This document shows, piece after piece, positions 9,499-16,715 of a DNA stretch of 64,000 nt. How positions within the stretch are numbered: position 1 is the stretch's first letter; the number at the start of each line of letters is the position of its first letter. The notes under the pieces are model-generated. The model saw only the letters and a list, made by a program, of their open reading frames with translations, was not told the DNA's origin and searched no databases. The stretch is from Hymenobacter siberiensis (lineage in GTDB: Bacteria > Bacteroidota > Bacteroidia > Cytophagales > Hymenobacteraceae): assembly GCF_018967865.2 (NCBI RefSeq), contig NZ_JAHLZY020000001.1:1240001-1304000 (forward strand), read 5' to 3'. The position numbers were made by a program, and so were the translations under genes.

Positions 9499-9598
9499 GA
9501 ACGTCATGCAGAGCGCAGCGAAGCATCTTGCCCGCTTCGTTGAACGATTGAGTTGGTGACTGCCAGCAAGATGCTTCGCTGCGCTCTGCATGACGTTC
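9499..9598. repeat. Palindromic repeat between grpE and dnaJ (33-bp perfect arms)
   Basis: Arms 9499-9531 and 9566-9598 are perfect reverse complements, beginning GAACGTCATGCAGAGCGC, around a 34-nt loop. This is the clearest copy of the GAACGTCATGC palindrome family seen throughout the window. It has no T tract, so it is not a canonical terminator, but could affect grpE-dnaJ read-through or mRNA stability. Confidence 0.9.
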
Positions 9599-9611
9599 AA
9601 ACATAAAAAAG

Positions 9612-10757
9612 ATGGCTACGAAGCGCGATTATTACGAGGTATTAGGCATTACCAAAACGGCGGAAGGCGACGTTATTAAGTCGGCTTATCGGAAGATGGC
9701 AATCAAATTCCACCCTGACAAGAACCCCGACGACCCCACGGCCGAGGACAAATTCAAGGAGGCGGCCGAGGCGTACGAAGTTCTCAGCAACGCCGACAAG
9801 CGCGCGCGCTACGACCGGTATGGCCATCAAGGTATGGGCGGCGGCGGTGGCGGTGGCCCGCAGAACATGGAGGATATCTTCTCGCAGTTCGGCGATATTT
9901 TCGGCGGTGGCGGTGGCTTCGAAGGCTTCTTTGGGGGCGGCCGCCAGGGCGGCGGCCGACGCCAGAAGAAGGGCTCAAACCTGCGCATCAAGCTGAAGCT
10001 TGATTTAGAGGAAATCGCCAACGGGGTCGAGAAGAAAATCAAGGTGAAGCGCTACGTGGCCTGCCAGCCGTGCAGCGGCACCGGGGCCAAAAATGGCACC
10101 GATATGAAAACCTGCCCTACCTGCCAGGGCCAGGGCCAGATCAAACGCGTGGTGAACACCATGCTCGGCCAGATGGTGAGCAGCAGCACCTGCCCCACCT
10201 GCAACGGCGAAGGCAAAACCATTGTGAGCACCTGCGACGTGTGCAAGGGCGAAGGTCGCCAACTGCACGAGGAAGTGATTCCCATCAATATCCCCGCCGG
10301 CGTGGCCAACGACATGCAGCTGAGCATGAACGGCAAAGGCAACTTCCCCGAGCGCGGCGGCGTGCCCGGCGACCTGCTCATTCAGATTGAGGAGGAGCCG
10401 CACGAGTTCCTGAAGCGCGATGGTAACAACATCATGTTCGAGCAATACATCTCGTTTGTGGATGCGGCGCTGGGCGCGAGTCTGGAAGTGCCCACCATCG
10501 AGGGCAAGGTAAAAATTAAGGTGGACCCCGGCACCCAGCCGGGCAAAATTCTGCGCCTGCGTGGCAAAGGCATCAAAGACCTGAACGGCTACGGCCGCGG
10601 CGACCAGCTTATCCACCTGAACGTGTGGACGCCTAAAAACGTGAGCAACCAGGAGCGTGAGCTGCTGGAGAAGCTGCGCGACTCGGACAACTTCACGCCC
10701 CACCCCGGCAAGAACGAGAAAGGCTTCTTCGAGAAAGTAAAGGAGTATTTCGCGTAA
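9612..10757 (+). CDS. dnaJ: Chaperone protein DnaJ
   Basis: 381-residue Hsp40 co-chaperone that delivers substrates to DnaK and stimulates its ATPase. The J domain spans residues 1-75 with HPD at 34-36. A Gly/Phe-rich region follows with repeated GGGG and [11 protein letters not shown]. The zinc-finger domain near 147-212 has four CxxCxGxG motifs ([32 protein letters not shown]). The C-terminal substrate domains are complete. Start ATG 9612 gives the standard [13 protein letters not shown] rho-independent terminator lies about 100 bp after the stop. Confidence 0.97.
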   Translation: MATKRDYYEVLGITKTAEGDVIKSAYRKMAIKFHPDKNPDDPTAEDKFKEAAEAYEVLSNADKRARYDRYGHQGMGGGGGGGPQNMEDIFSQFGDIFGGGGGFEGFFGGGRQGGGRRQKKGSNLRIKLKLDLEEIANGVEKKIKVKRYVACQPCSGTGAKNGTDMKTCPTCQGQGQIKRVVNTMLGQMVSSSTCPTCNGEGKTIVSTCDVCKGEGRQLHEEVIPINIPAGVANDMQLSMNGKGNFPERGGVPGDLLIQIEEEPHEFLKRDGNNIMFEQYISFVDAALGASLEVPTIEGKVKIKVDPGTQPGKILRLRGKGIKDLNGYGRGDQLIHLNVWTPKNVSNQERELLEKLRDSDNFTPHPGKNEKGFFEKVKEYFA

Positions 10758-10770
10758 TCTCGCGCCTTTT

Positions 10771-10804
10771 GAACGTCATGCAGAGCGTAGCGAGGCATGA
10801 CGTT
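10771..10804. repeat. Miniature copy of the GAACGTCATGC palindrome
   Basis: Arms GAACGTCATGC (10771-10781) and GCATGACGTTC (10794-10804) enclose 12 nt. It looks like a family member in which most of the arms and loop have been deleted. Confidence 0.7.
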
Positions 10805-10857
10805 CCTTACTCATAACTAGAGAGAAGTAAAGGGTCCCCTATACCCCCCCCACTTCT

Positions 10858-10899
10858 GAAACCCCGGCTGCGCTAACAGTCCGGGGTTTCTTCTTTTTC
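10858..10899 (+). terminator. Rho-independent terminator after dnaJ
   Basis: GAAACCCCGG and CCGGGGTTTC pair across a 13-nt loop, followed by TTCTTTTTC. It ends the grpE-dnaJ unit. Confidence 0.75.
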
Positions 10900-10965
10900 A
10901 AGAAAACCCGGTCTGGCTGGGGGACATACCAAACGCGCTTGGGCTAAAGATAGAGCCGTCATCCG

Positions 10966-10998
10966 AAACCCTGCCGAACTACCTTCGGCAGGGTTTAT
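10966..10998. terminator. Second terminator-like hairpin
   Basis: AAACCCTGCCGAA (10966-10978) and TTCGGCAGGGTTT (10984-10996) form a perfect 13-bp stem with a 5-nt loop, flanked by A and T runs. No gene is seen between it and the dnaJ terminator, so it may be a back-up terminator or mark a lost gene. Confidence 0.55.
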
Positions 10999-11114
10999 TG
11001 TGCCTCTGCGTTATCTGCGAAAGCCTCTGCGCCTTCTGCGGGCTAAAAAATGTTAGCCCGATGTAATGCTACCGTTATCCCGGCGATAAACTTCCTGAAA
11101 CCATTACCCGCCGC

Positions 11115-11621
11115 ATGGCCACCGCCACCCCGTCTGCTGATTTTGTTGCCGTGCTGCACGAGTACCAGCCTTTGCTGCGACGCGTGGCCCGCCTGTACTG
11201 CCAGGATACCGATGACCGCCAGGACCTGTTTCAGGAAATAGTGCTGCAGCTGTGGCGGGCGTGGCCGCGCTACGTGCCCCAGCCCAATGCCAAGCTCAGC
11301 ACCTGGCTCTACCGTATTGCGCTGAACGTGGCCATCTCAAACCTGCGCCAGCGCACCCGCCATCCCGCGCCGGTGGGCCTCGATGCCGAAGCGCTGGCCG
11401 TGGCCCAGGCCCCCGATAGCGGGCCCGATGCCGACGACCGCGCCGCCCTTTACCGGGCTATTGGCCGCTTATCCGAAGTAGACAAGGCGTTTGTGCTGCT
11501 CTACCTTGAAGACCGGTCCTATGATGAAATAGCTGATATTCTTGGCATTACTCAAAACAATGTGCGTGTGAAAATGCACCGCGTGCAGGAAAAGCTGCGG
11601 CAGCAATTAGTCCCCTGCTAA
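11115..11621 (+). CDS. ECF-type RNA polymerase sigma factor
   Basis: 168 residues with sigma region 2 (DLFQEIVLQLWRAWPRY, then KLSTWLYRIALNVAISNL) and region 4 (DKAFVLLYLEDRSYDEIA, LGITQNNVRVKMHRVQEKL), no region 1 or 3: the ECF layout. It redirects RNA polymerase to a small regulon. The next gene, 21 bp downstream, encodes a membrane protein likely to act with it. ATG 11115 fits family length; an earlier start in the same region would only add unsupported sequence. Confidence 0.92.
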   Translation: MATATPSADFVAVLHEYQPLLRRVARLYCQDTDDRQDLFQEIVLQLWRAWPRYVPQPNAKLSTWLYRIALNVAISNLRQRTRHPAPVGLDAEALAVAQAPDSGPDADDRAALYRAIGRLSEVDKAFVLLYLEDRSYDEIADILGITQNNVRVKMHRVQEKLRQQLVPC

Positions 11622-11642
11622 CCATTAAACCGGTACCATCCT

Positions 11643-12284
11643 ATGGAACTTGATGACCTGCGCCGCCAATGGCAGCGGCCTGAGCCGGACAACGAACCGG
11701 CTGCTTTCGATGCCGCCGAAGTGGCCCGGCTACTGGCCCAGCGGTCGGGGGATAGTTTGGGGCAGCTGCAACATAATGCCCGTAAAGACCTGTTAATCAA
11801 TGCCGGTTTTCTGGTAGTGTCGCTGGGGTTTATTGTCTTTTCCCCATTTGCCTGGCTGCGAACAATGGGGTGCCTGCTGGCTTTGGTAGCGCTGCTGTGC
11901 ATCTACTACTTTTATCGGAAGATGGGCTTGCTGCGCGGTATCACCAAGCCCGAGGGCGACTTGCGTACGCACCTTGTGCGCGTTACGAGTGGGCTGCGGA
12001 GCCTGATGCGCTTCTATTACCGGTTTACGATGGTACTGATTCCGGTGGCGGGGCTGGTGGGGCTGACTGCCGGACTGCTAGAACCCAAGAATGGCGTGGT
12101 GTCTATTCCGCAGTCGCGGCTGATGCTGGCTTTAGGCCTGGAGATTGTGGTAAGTCTGGCGTTGTATTGGCCCTTGACAAAGTACATCCGCTGGTACCTG
12201 CAACGGGTATATGGCCAGCATCTGGACCGCCTCGAAGCCAGTCTGCATGAGTTGAGCGAAGCCGAAATAGAAGCGGCCAGCTAG
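11643..12284 (+). CDS. Membrane protein paired with the ECF sigma factor
   Basis: 213 residues: a cytosolic N-terminal 55 residues (MELDDLRRQWQRPEPDNEP), then hydrophobic segments near 59-90 and 130-180, ending in an acidic tail. It shows no zinc anti-sigma motif (HxxxCxxC), but its position 21 bp after the sigma gene and its cytosolic N-terminus fit a membrane anti-sigma or sensor partner, a common Bacteroidota arrangement. No recognised domain. The partner role is inferred from context. Confidence 0.6.
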   Translation: MELDDLRRQWQRPEPDNEPAAFDAAEVARLLAQRSGDSLGQLQHNARKDLLINAGFLVVSLGFIVFSPFAWLRTMGCLLALVALLCIYYFYRKMGLLRGITKPEGDLRTHLVRVTSGLRSLMRFYYRFTMVLIPVAGLVGLTAGLLEPKNGVVSIPQSRLMLALGLEIVVSLALYWPLTKYIRWYLQRVYGQHLDRLEASLHELSEAEIEAAS

Positions 12285-12434
12285 CCCAGGCCGGCCCGTT
12301 CATCCCCGTTATTCACCGTTTGGGGAGCCCCAGAACCCGCTTGGCGCCCAACTGCTGGCAAATGGGCCGGGTGGCCAACACATTTGCTCAGCTACATTCT
12401 TCTACATTTAACCCGCCAACTAACCTTTTTTTCT

Positions 12435-13388
12435 GTGAAACCTATACTGGAAGTCCTCAACGTGCACAAGGCCTACGCCAACCACGTTGCCCTCGACGGG
12501 GTGAGCCTTGAAATTTCCGAAGGCAACATTTTCGGCCTGCTCGGTCCCAACGGAGCGGGTAAAACCTCGCTCATCCGCATCATCACCCAGATTACGGGGG
12601 CCGATGAGGGCGAAATCCGCTTTCGTGGCGAGCGGTTGAACCCGAGCCATATTGCCCAGATTGGCTACCTGCCCGAGGAGCGCGGCCTGTATAAAAAGAT
12701 GAAAGTGGGCGAGCAGCTGCTCTATCTGGCCCGCCTGCGCGGCCTGAGCCGCGAAGACGCCACGGTACGCATCAAGCAGTGGCTGAATCGGTTCGAGATA
12801 AAAGAGTGGGCCGGGAAGAACGTGGAGGACCTGAGCAAGGGTATGCAGCAGAAGGTGCAGTTTATTGCCACGGTGCTGCACGAGCCCAAACTCATTATTC
12901 TCGATGAGCCGTTCTCGGGCTTCGACCCGATTAACGCCAACCTGATTAAGGACGAAATTCTGGAGCTGCGGAACCAGGGCGCGACCATTATTTTCTCGAC
13001 GCACCGCATGGAATCGGTGGAGGAGATGTGCGACAACATTGCCCTCATCAACCGCTCGCGCAAGGTGCTGGACGGGCCGATTGGTGTGATTCGCAACCAG
13101 TTTAAAACCAATACCTACGAGGTGGAGGGCACAGGGCATCCCATGCTGTCGAGCCCCGATTTCAGGGTGATTGAGCAGAAAAAGCGGGAAAATAACCATT
13201 TCTACCTGCAAGTGCAACTGCAGGAGGGCGTGCGGCCCAACGACCTGCTGCGCTACCTCATCGGTTCGGCAGGCATTGAAGTAGCCGCTTTCCGGGAGAA
13301 AATTCCGAGCATCAACGAGATATTCATCCGGCGCGTGCGCGAAACCATGCCCGAAACCCTCCTCGAAACCGCTAACGCGCTGCTTTAA
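12435..13388 (+). CDS. ABC transporter ATP-binding protein (NatA-like)
   Basis: 317-residue ATPase. Walker A LLGPNGAGKTSL, signature LSKGMQQKVQF, Walker B LIILDEPFSGFD and the H-loop STHRMESVEEM are intact. The C-terminal 90 residues form the DUF4162-type extension seen in ABC-2 exporters. GTG 12435 is preferred because it gives the family N-terminus (KPILEVLNVHKAY); an upstream TTG at 12384 adds unrelated residues. The permease starts 9 bp downstream. The pair resembles NatAB, an Na+-export system, but the substrate cannot be read from the sequence. Confidence 0.9.
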   Translation: MKPILEVLNVHKAYANHVALDGVSLEISEGNIFGLLGPNGAGKTSLIRIITQITGADEGEIRFRGERLNPSHIAQIGYLPEERGLYKKMKVGEQLLYLARLRGLSREDATVRIKQWLNRFEIKEWAGKNVEDLSKGMQQKVQFIATVLHEPKLIILDEPFSGFDPINANLIKDEILELRNQGATIIFSTHRMESVEEMCDNIALINRSRKVLDGPIGVIRNQFKTNTYEVEGTGHPMLSSPDFRVIEQKKRENNHFYLQVQLQEGVRPNDLLRYLIGSAGIEVAAFREKIPSINEIFIRRVRETMPETLLETANALL

Positions 13389-13397
13389 TCCATCATC

Positions 13398-14792
13398 ATG
13401 GCCTCAAAATTTTTCCTCATTGCCCAACGCGAATACCTCACGCGGGTTCGCAAAAAGTCTTTCATCGTTCTCACGCTGGCTGTGCCGCTGCTGCTGGCGG
13501 CATTCGGTTTCATCATCGCCAAAGTAGCCAGTTCCGACAACGATACCACGGACGTGGTGGAGGTGCGCGACGACAGCGGCCTAAACATCGCCAGCCACTT
13601 GGTGAGCACTCCACAACTGCGCTTCGAAACGGCCACCGGCACGCTGGCCGAGGCTAAAAAAGGCTTCCTGAAGGCCAAACACGATGGCCTGGTGGTACTG
13701 CCCGCCGGCCTTGACGTGGAGAATCCCACCGGCGTGCAGTTCTTCGGCAAGGGCAACATCAGCCTCAAGAAGGAGCTTGCTGTAAAAAATGCGCTCGATA
13801 AGGCATTTTCGGATTTGAAAATGAAGAAATCCGGCCTCTCGCAGGAGCAGCTTGACCGGCTGCGCTCGAAGGTGGTGTTGCAGGCCGTGAGTCTGGACGA
13901 AACCGGGAAGGAGGCCGATAGCAACGCGCTGGCTACTTCGGGCATGGCCTATGCGCTGGCGCTGGCCATCTACCTGTTCATCTTCATCTACGGCGTGCAG
14001 ATTATGCGCGGGGTGGGGGAGGAGAAGTCGAGCCGCATCATGGAAGTGATGCTGTCGTCGGTGAAGCCGTTTGATTTGATGATGGGTAAGATTGTGGGCA
14101 TCGCGGCGGTGGGCCTCACGCAGTTTCTGCTGTGGGGTGTGCTTTCGTTCGGCGTGAGCTCGGTGGTGCTTCCCATGCTGATGGGCAAGGACAAGCCCAA
14201 AACGGAGGTAGCCGTTGCGCCAACAGCGCCCGGCGCGGCCGCTGCCAGCGCTGCCGACGAGCCGGAATCGGCGGTGGCAACTTTCGACAAGGGGATGGAT
14301 AAGCAGAAGGACCAGGCCACCAATTCGGCCGGCCGTTTCGCCTTCTTCAACACAATAGCCAACCTGCCGCTAGGTACTATTCTCTTCGGTTTCATCGTCT
14401 ATTTCCTGGGCGGCTACCTGCTTTATGGGGCGTTGTTCGGGGCCGTGGGCGCGGCCGTGGACGACCAGACCGATACCCAGCAGTTCATGTTTCCGATTAC
14501 GATGCCGCTCATCCTGAGCTATATCGTGGGCGTGTCGGTCATTCTGCGCAATCCCGACGGGCCGGTGGCTTTCTGGATGTCGATATTCCCGCTGACTTCG
14601 CCCATTGCCATGGTGATTCGGCTGCCGTTTGGCGTGCCGGCGTGGCAGCTGGCGCTGTCCATCTTCCTGCTCATTCTCGGTTTCATCGGTACGGTATGGG
14701 TGGCGGCCCGCATCTACCGCGTGGGTATTCTGATGTACGGCAAGAAAGTGACGTACAAAGAGTTGGGCAAGTGGATGTTTTATAAGGGATAA
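13398..14792 (+). CDS. ABC-2 type transporter permease (NatB-like)
   Basis: 464-residue membrane subunit. The N-terminal FFLIAQREYLTRVRKKSF with an immediately following membrane segment is typical of ABC-2 permeases. A large extracytoplasmic loop (about residues 40-185) and five further membrane spans follow; the conserved GEEKSSRIMEVMLSS stretch lies near residue 210. An Ala/Pro/Lys-rich insert near 265-310 is unusual in composition. It forms an exporter with the preceding ATPase. Substrate unknown. Confidence 0.9.
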   Translation: MASKFFLIAQREYLTRVRKKSFIVLTLAVPLLLAAFGFIIAKVASSDNDTTDVVEVRDDSGLNIASHLVSTPQLRFETATGTLAEAKKGFLKAKHDGLVVLPAGLDVENPTGVQFFGKGNISLKKELAVKNALDKAFSDLKMKKSGLSQEQLDRLRSKVVLQAVSLDETGKEADSNALATSGMAYALALAIYLFIFIYGVQIMRGVGEEKSSRIMEVMLSSVKPFDLMMGKIVGIAAVGLTQFLLWGVLSFGVSSVVLPMLMGKDKPKTEVAVAPTAPGAAAASAADEPESAVATFDKGMDKQKDQATNSAGRFAFFNTIANLPLGTILFGFIVYFLGGYLLYGALFGAVGAAVDDQTDTQQFMFPITMPLILSYIVGVSVILRNPDGPVAFWMSIFPLTSPIAMVIRLPFGVPAWQLALSIFLLILGFIGTVWVAARIYRVGILMYGKKVTYKELGKWMFYKG

Positions 14793-14815
14793 ACCAGCAT
14801 TGTTTGACGAACTTT

Positions 14816-14908
14816 GAACGTCATGCTGAGCTTGTCGAAGCGTCTCTACTGCCCGAGTAATTCATTTACTATTAGTAGAGATGCTTCGACAAGCTCAGCA
14901 TGACGTTC
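14816..14908. repeat. Palindromic repeat before the ChaN-like gene
   Basis: Arms 14816-14850 and 14874-14908 (35 bp, one mismatch) begin GAACGTCATGCTGAGCTTGT. The right arm contains an in-frame ATG (14881) that would wrongly extend the downstream gene. Confidence 0.88.
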
Positions 14909-14916
14909 TTTTTACT

Positions 14917-15801
14917 ATGATGACCCTCCGCCTGTTTATCCTTTTCTGCCTTGCATTCGCCAGTGTCGCTTTCACCAGTGACCGGCCGGCCTATCGCCTC
15001 TTCACTGCGGCCGGCCAGCCCGCCGACTACGACCAGATGCTGACTGAGCTGGCCCAGGCCGATGTGGTCCTCTTCGGCGAACAGCACAACGACGCCTTGG
15101 CGCATTGGCTGGAACTGCAAGTAGCCAAGGACTTGCTAAAGCTGAAAAAGCCCGGTGATTTGGTGCTGGGAATGGAAATGTTTGAGCGCGACGTGCAGCC
15201 CCTGGTGGCCCAGTACGCTGCCGGCACCCTGGCCGATACCGCTTTCGAGCGCCAGGCCCGCCCGTGGCCCAACTATGATACCGACTACCGCCCGCTGCTG
15301 CAATTTGCCCGCGAGAATCACCTCGCCGTCATTGGCACCAACGCCCCGCGCCCCTTCGCCAAAACCGTGGCCCAGCGCAGCCTTACCGCTCTCGACAAGC
15401 TGCCCGCTGCCGACCGTGCCCTACTCGCCCCGCTGCCCCTGAAAGTGGATTACGACCTGCCCGGCTACAAGAACATGGCTGCTATGTTCGGCGGTGCCGG
15501 CAGCGCCCACGGCGGCGGCGCCCAAAATATCATTCAAGCCCAGGCACTGAAGGATGCGACAATGGCCCATTTCATCGAAACCAGCTGCCAGCCCGGCGAA
15601 ACCCTGCTTCACTTCAATGGCAGCTACCACTCCGACCACCACGACGGCATTGTGGCCTGGTTGAGGCAGTATGCGCCCAAGCTGCGCGTCCGCACCATCA
15701 GCGTAGTGACGCAGGAGGAGTTGAAGACCCTGGATAAAGAGCAGGTGAACGTGGCCGATTTCGTGGTAGTGGTGCCGGGCGATGCCAGCAAAACATATTG
15801 A
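14917..15801 (+). CDS. ChaN-family (haem-binding, iron-regulated type) exported protein
   Basis: 294 residues from ATG 14917 (ATG 14920 equally possible). The first 20 residues form a signal peptide (MTLRLFILFCLAFASVAF). The body has the ChaN marks LFGEQHNDALAHWLELQV, LGMEMFERDVQPLV and the His-rich HFNGSYHSDHHDGI. Family members bind haem or act in iron uptake at the cell envelope, but the mechanism is unclear. An earlier in-frame ATG at 14881 lies inside a palindromic repeat and is rejected. No Cys lipobox is seen, so it is probably periplasmic. Confidence 0.8.
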   Translation: MMTLRLFILFCLAFASVAFTSDRPAYRLFTAAGQPADYDQMLTELAQADVVLFGEQHNDALAHWLELQVAKDLLKLKKPGDLVLGMEMFERDVQPLVAQYAAGTLADTAFERQARPWPNYDTDYRPLLQFARENHLAVIGTNAPRPFAKTVAQRSLTALDKLPAADRALLAPLPLKVDYDLPGYKNMAAMFGGAGSAHGGGAQNIIQAQALKDATMAHFIETSCQPGETLLHFNGSYHSDHHDGIVAWLRQYAPKLRVRTISVVTQEELKTLDKEQVNVADFVVVVPGDASKTY

Positions 15802-15835
15802 GCAAATCAATGCATAACCGTAATGGATAAGTAGA

Positions 15836-15843
15836 TATATTTG
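15836..15843 (+). promoter_or_regulatory. Candidate -7 box for the cupin gene
   Basis: TATATTTG fits TAnnTTTG and lies 17 bp upstream of the ATG at 15861. The nearest TTG is 25 bp further up, longer than normal, so this is tentative. Confidence 0.3.
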
Positions 15844-15860
15844 CTTTCACTCCAGCGCCA

Positions 15861-16373
15861 ATGCTCATGCCTCATACCGATACCCAAAAAAGCGCCCTGT
15901 TCCAGCAAGTGGCCGCGCAGCTTCGGCAGCAAGGCTTCACTATTGCCAAAGAAGACCCAACGCGCCCGTGGGGTGGTTTTTTTGTGATTGACGAGGCCCA
16001 GGCGCAGGAATTTGCCAATACCTATTTCGATGGCTTGTTGGTGGATAGCTTGCGGATTTCGGGCCGACTGAGTCCCAAAATTCTGGTAGTGGCCCCGCAC
16101 CAGCGGCTGAGCTGGCAGTACCACCACCGCCGCGCCGAAATCTGGCAGGTGGTGCAGGGGCCGGTGGGCGTGGCCGTCAGCGATTCTGATGAGCAGGGCG
16201 AAGTGAAAAACCTGCAGGTGGGCGAGCGGATTATTCTGCGGCAGGGTGAGCGCCACCGCCTCGTGGGCTTGAAGGATTGGGGCGTATTAGCCGAAATCTG
16301 GCAGCATACCGACGCGAACAATCCTTCGGACGAATACGACATCGTGCGCGTGCAAGACGACTTCGGCCGCTAG
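15861..16373 (+). CDS. Cupin-domain protein, mannose-6-phosphate isomerase type II-like
   Basis: 170 residues from ATG 15861; ATG 15867 is two codons in. After RPWGGFFVIDE come KILVVAPHQRLSWQYHHRR and AEIWQVVQGPVGV, then LRQGERHRLVGL: the metal-binding cupin pattern of type II phosphomannose isomerases, here without the pyrophosphorylase domain. It may isomerise a sugar phosphate feeding glycan synthesis. Function beyond the cupin fold is inferred. A terminator follows. Confidence 0.75.
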   Translation: MLMPHTDTQKSALFQQVAAQLRQQGFTIAKEDPTRPWGGFFVIDEAQAQEFANTYFDGLLVDSLRISGRLSPKILVVAPHQRLSWQYHHRRAEIWQVVQGPVGVAVSDSDEQGEVKNLQVGERIILRQGERHRLVGLKDWGVLAEIWQHTDANNPSDEYDIVRVQDDFGR

Positions 16374-16392
16374 AAGCCGTTGTGGTACCAAC

Positions 16393-16421
16393 AAAAAAGC
16401 TCGGTATTGCCGGGCTTTTTT
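16393..16421 (+). terminator. Rho-independent terminator after the cupin gene
   Basis: AAAAAAGCTCGG pairs with CCGGGCTTTTTT around a short loop, about 20 bp after the stop at 16373. It may also serve the convergent gene ending at 16443. Confidence 0.75.
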
Positions 16422-16442
16422 GCTGTTCAGGAAAAAGCCTGG

Positions 16443-16631
16443 CTACGCTTCATCATCGCTGGGTTTCACCTTTTTCATCGCCTCGGCCAGCGACTGTTGC
16501 AGCTTAGTGCCGGAGTCGGCCGGGGCAGTTTCGCTGATGTTGTACTGCTTTTGCAGCCGCTCCCACTCCTCAATGGTGATGAACACGCCGGTGATTTTGC
16601 CTTTGTCGTCGGAGAGATACTTGATGTCCAT
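16443..16631 (-). CDS. Small acidic/basic protein, antitoxin-like, function unknown
   Basis: 62 residues from the ATG at 16631 (an upstream ATG at 16706 would add 25 unconserved residues). The sequence begins MDIKYLSDDKGKITGVFI and continues TIEEWERLQKQY, recalling short antitoxin-type proteins such as Phd/DUF2281 relatives, in which an ExWxxL patch follows a beta hairpin. The C-terminus is lysine and aspartate rich. No toxin gene lies beside it. It sits between the convergent cupin gene and the penicillin-acylase gene. Confidence 0.45.
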   Translation of the reverse strand: MDIKYLSDDKGKITGVFITIEEWERLQKQYNISETAPADSGTKLQQSLAEAMKKVKPSDDEA

Positions 16632-16715
16632 TATCAGTAGGGGGTTAAATGATTTTTTCGGAACGTCGGGCTGCGTTGGTCGAGGCGTAACGCGCTTTCC
16701 TGGCACAAACGCCGC

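Noticed and set aside
14881-14916. Upstream in-frame ATG for the ChaN-like gene
   Set aside because: It lies within the palindromic repeat arm and would precede the signal peptide with unrelated residues.
16443-16706. Longer version of the antitoxin-like gene starting at 16706
   Set aside because: The extra 25 residues are unlike the compact MDIKYL start and extend toward the neighbouring gene end.
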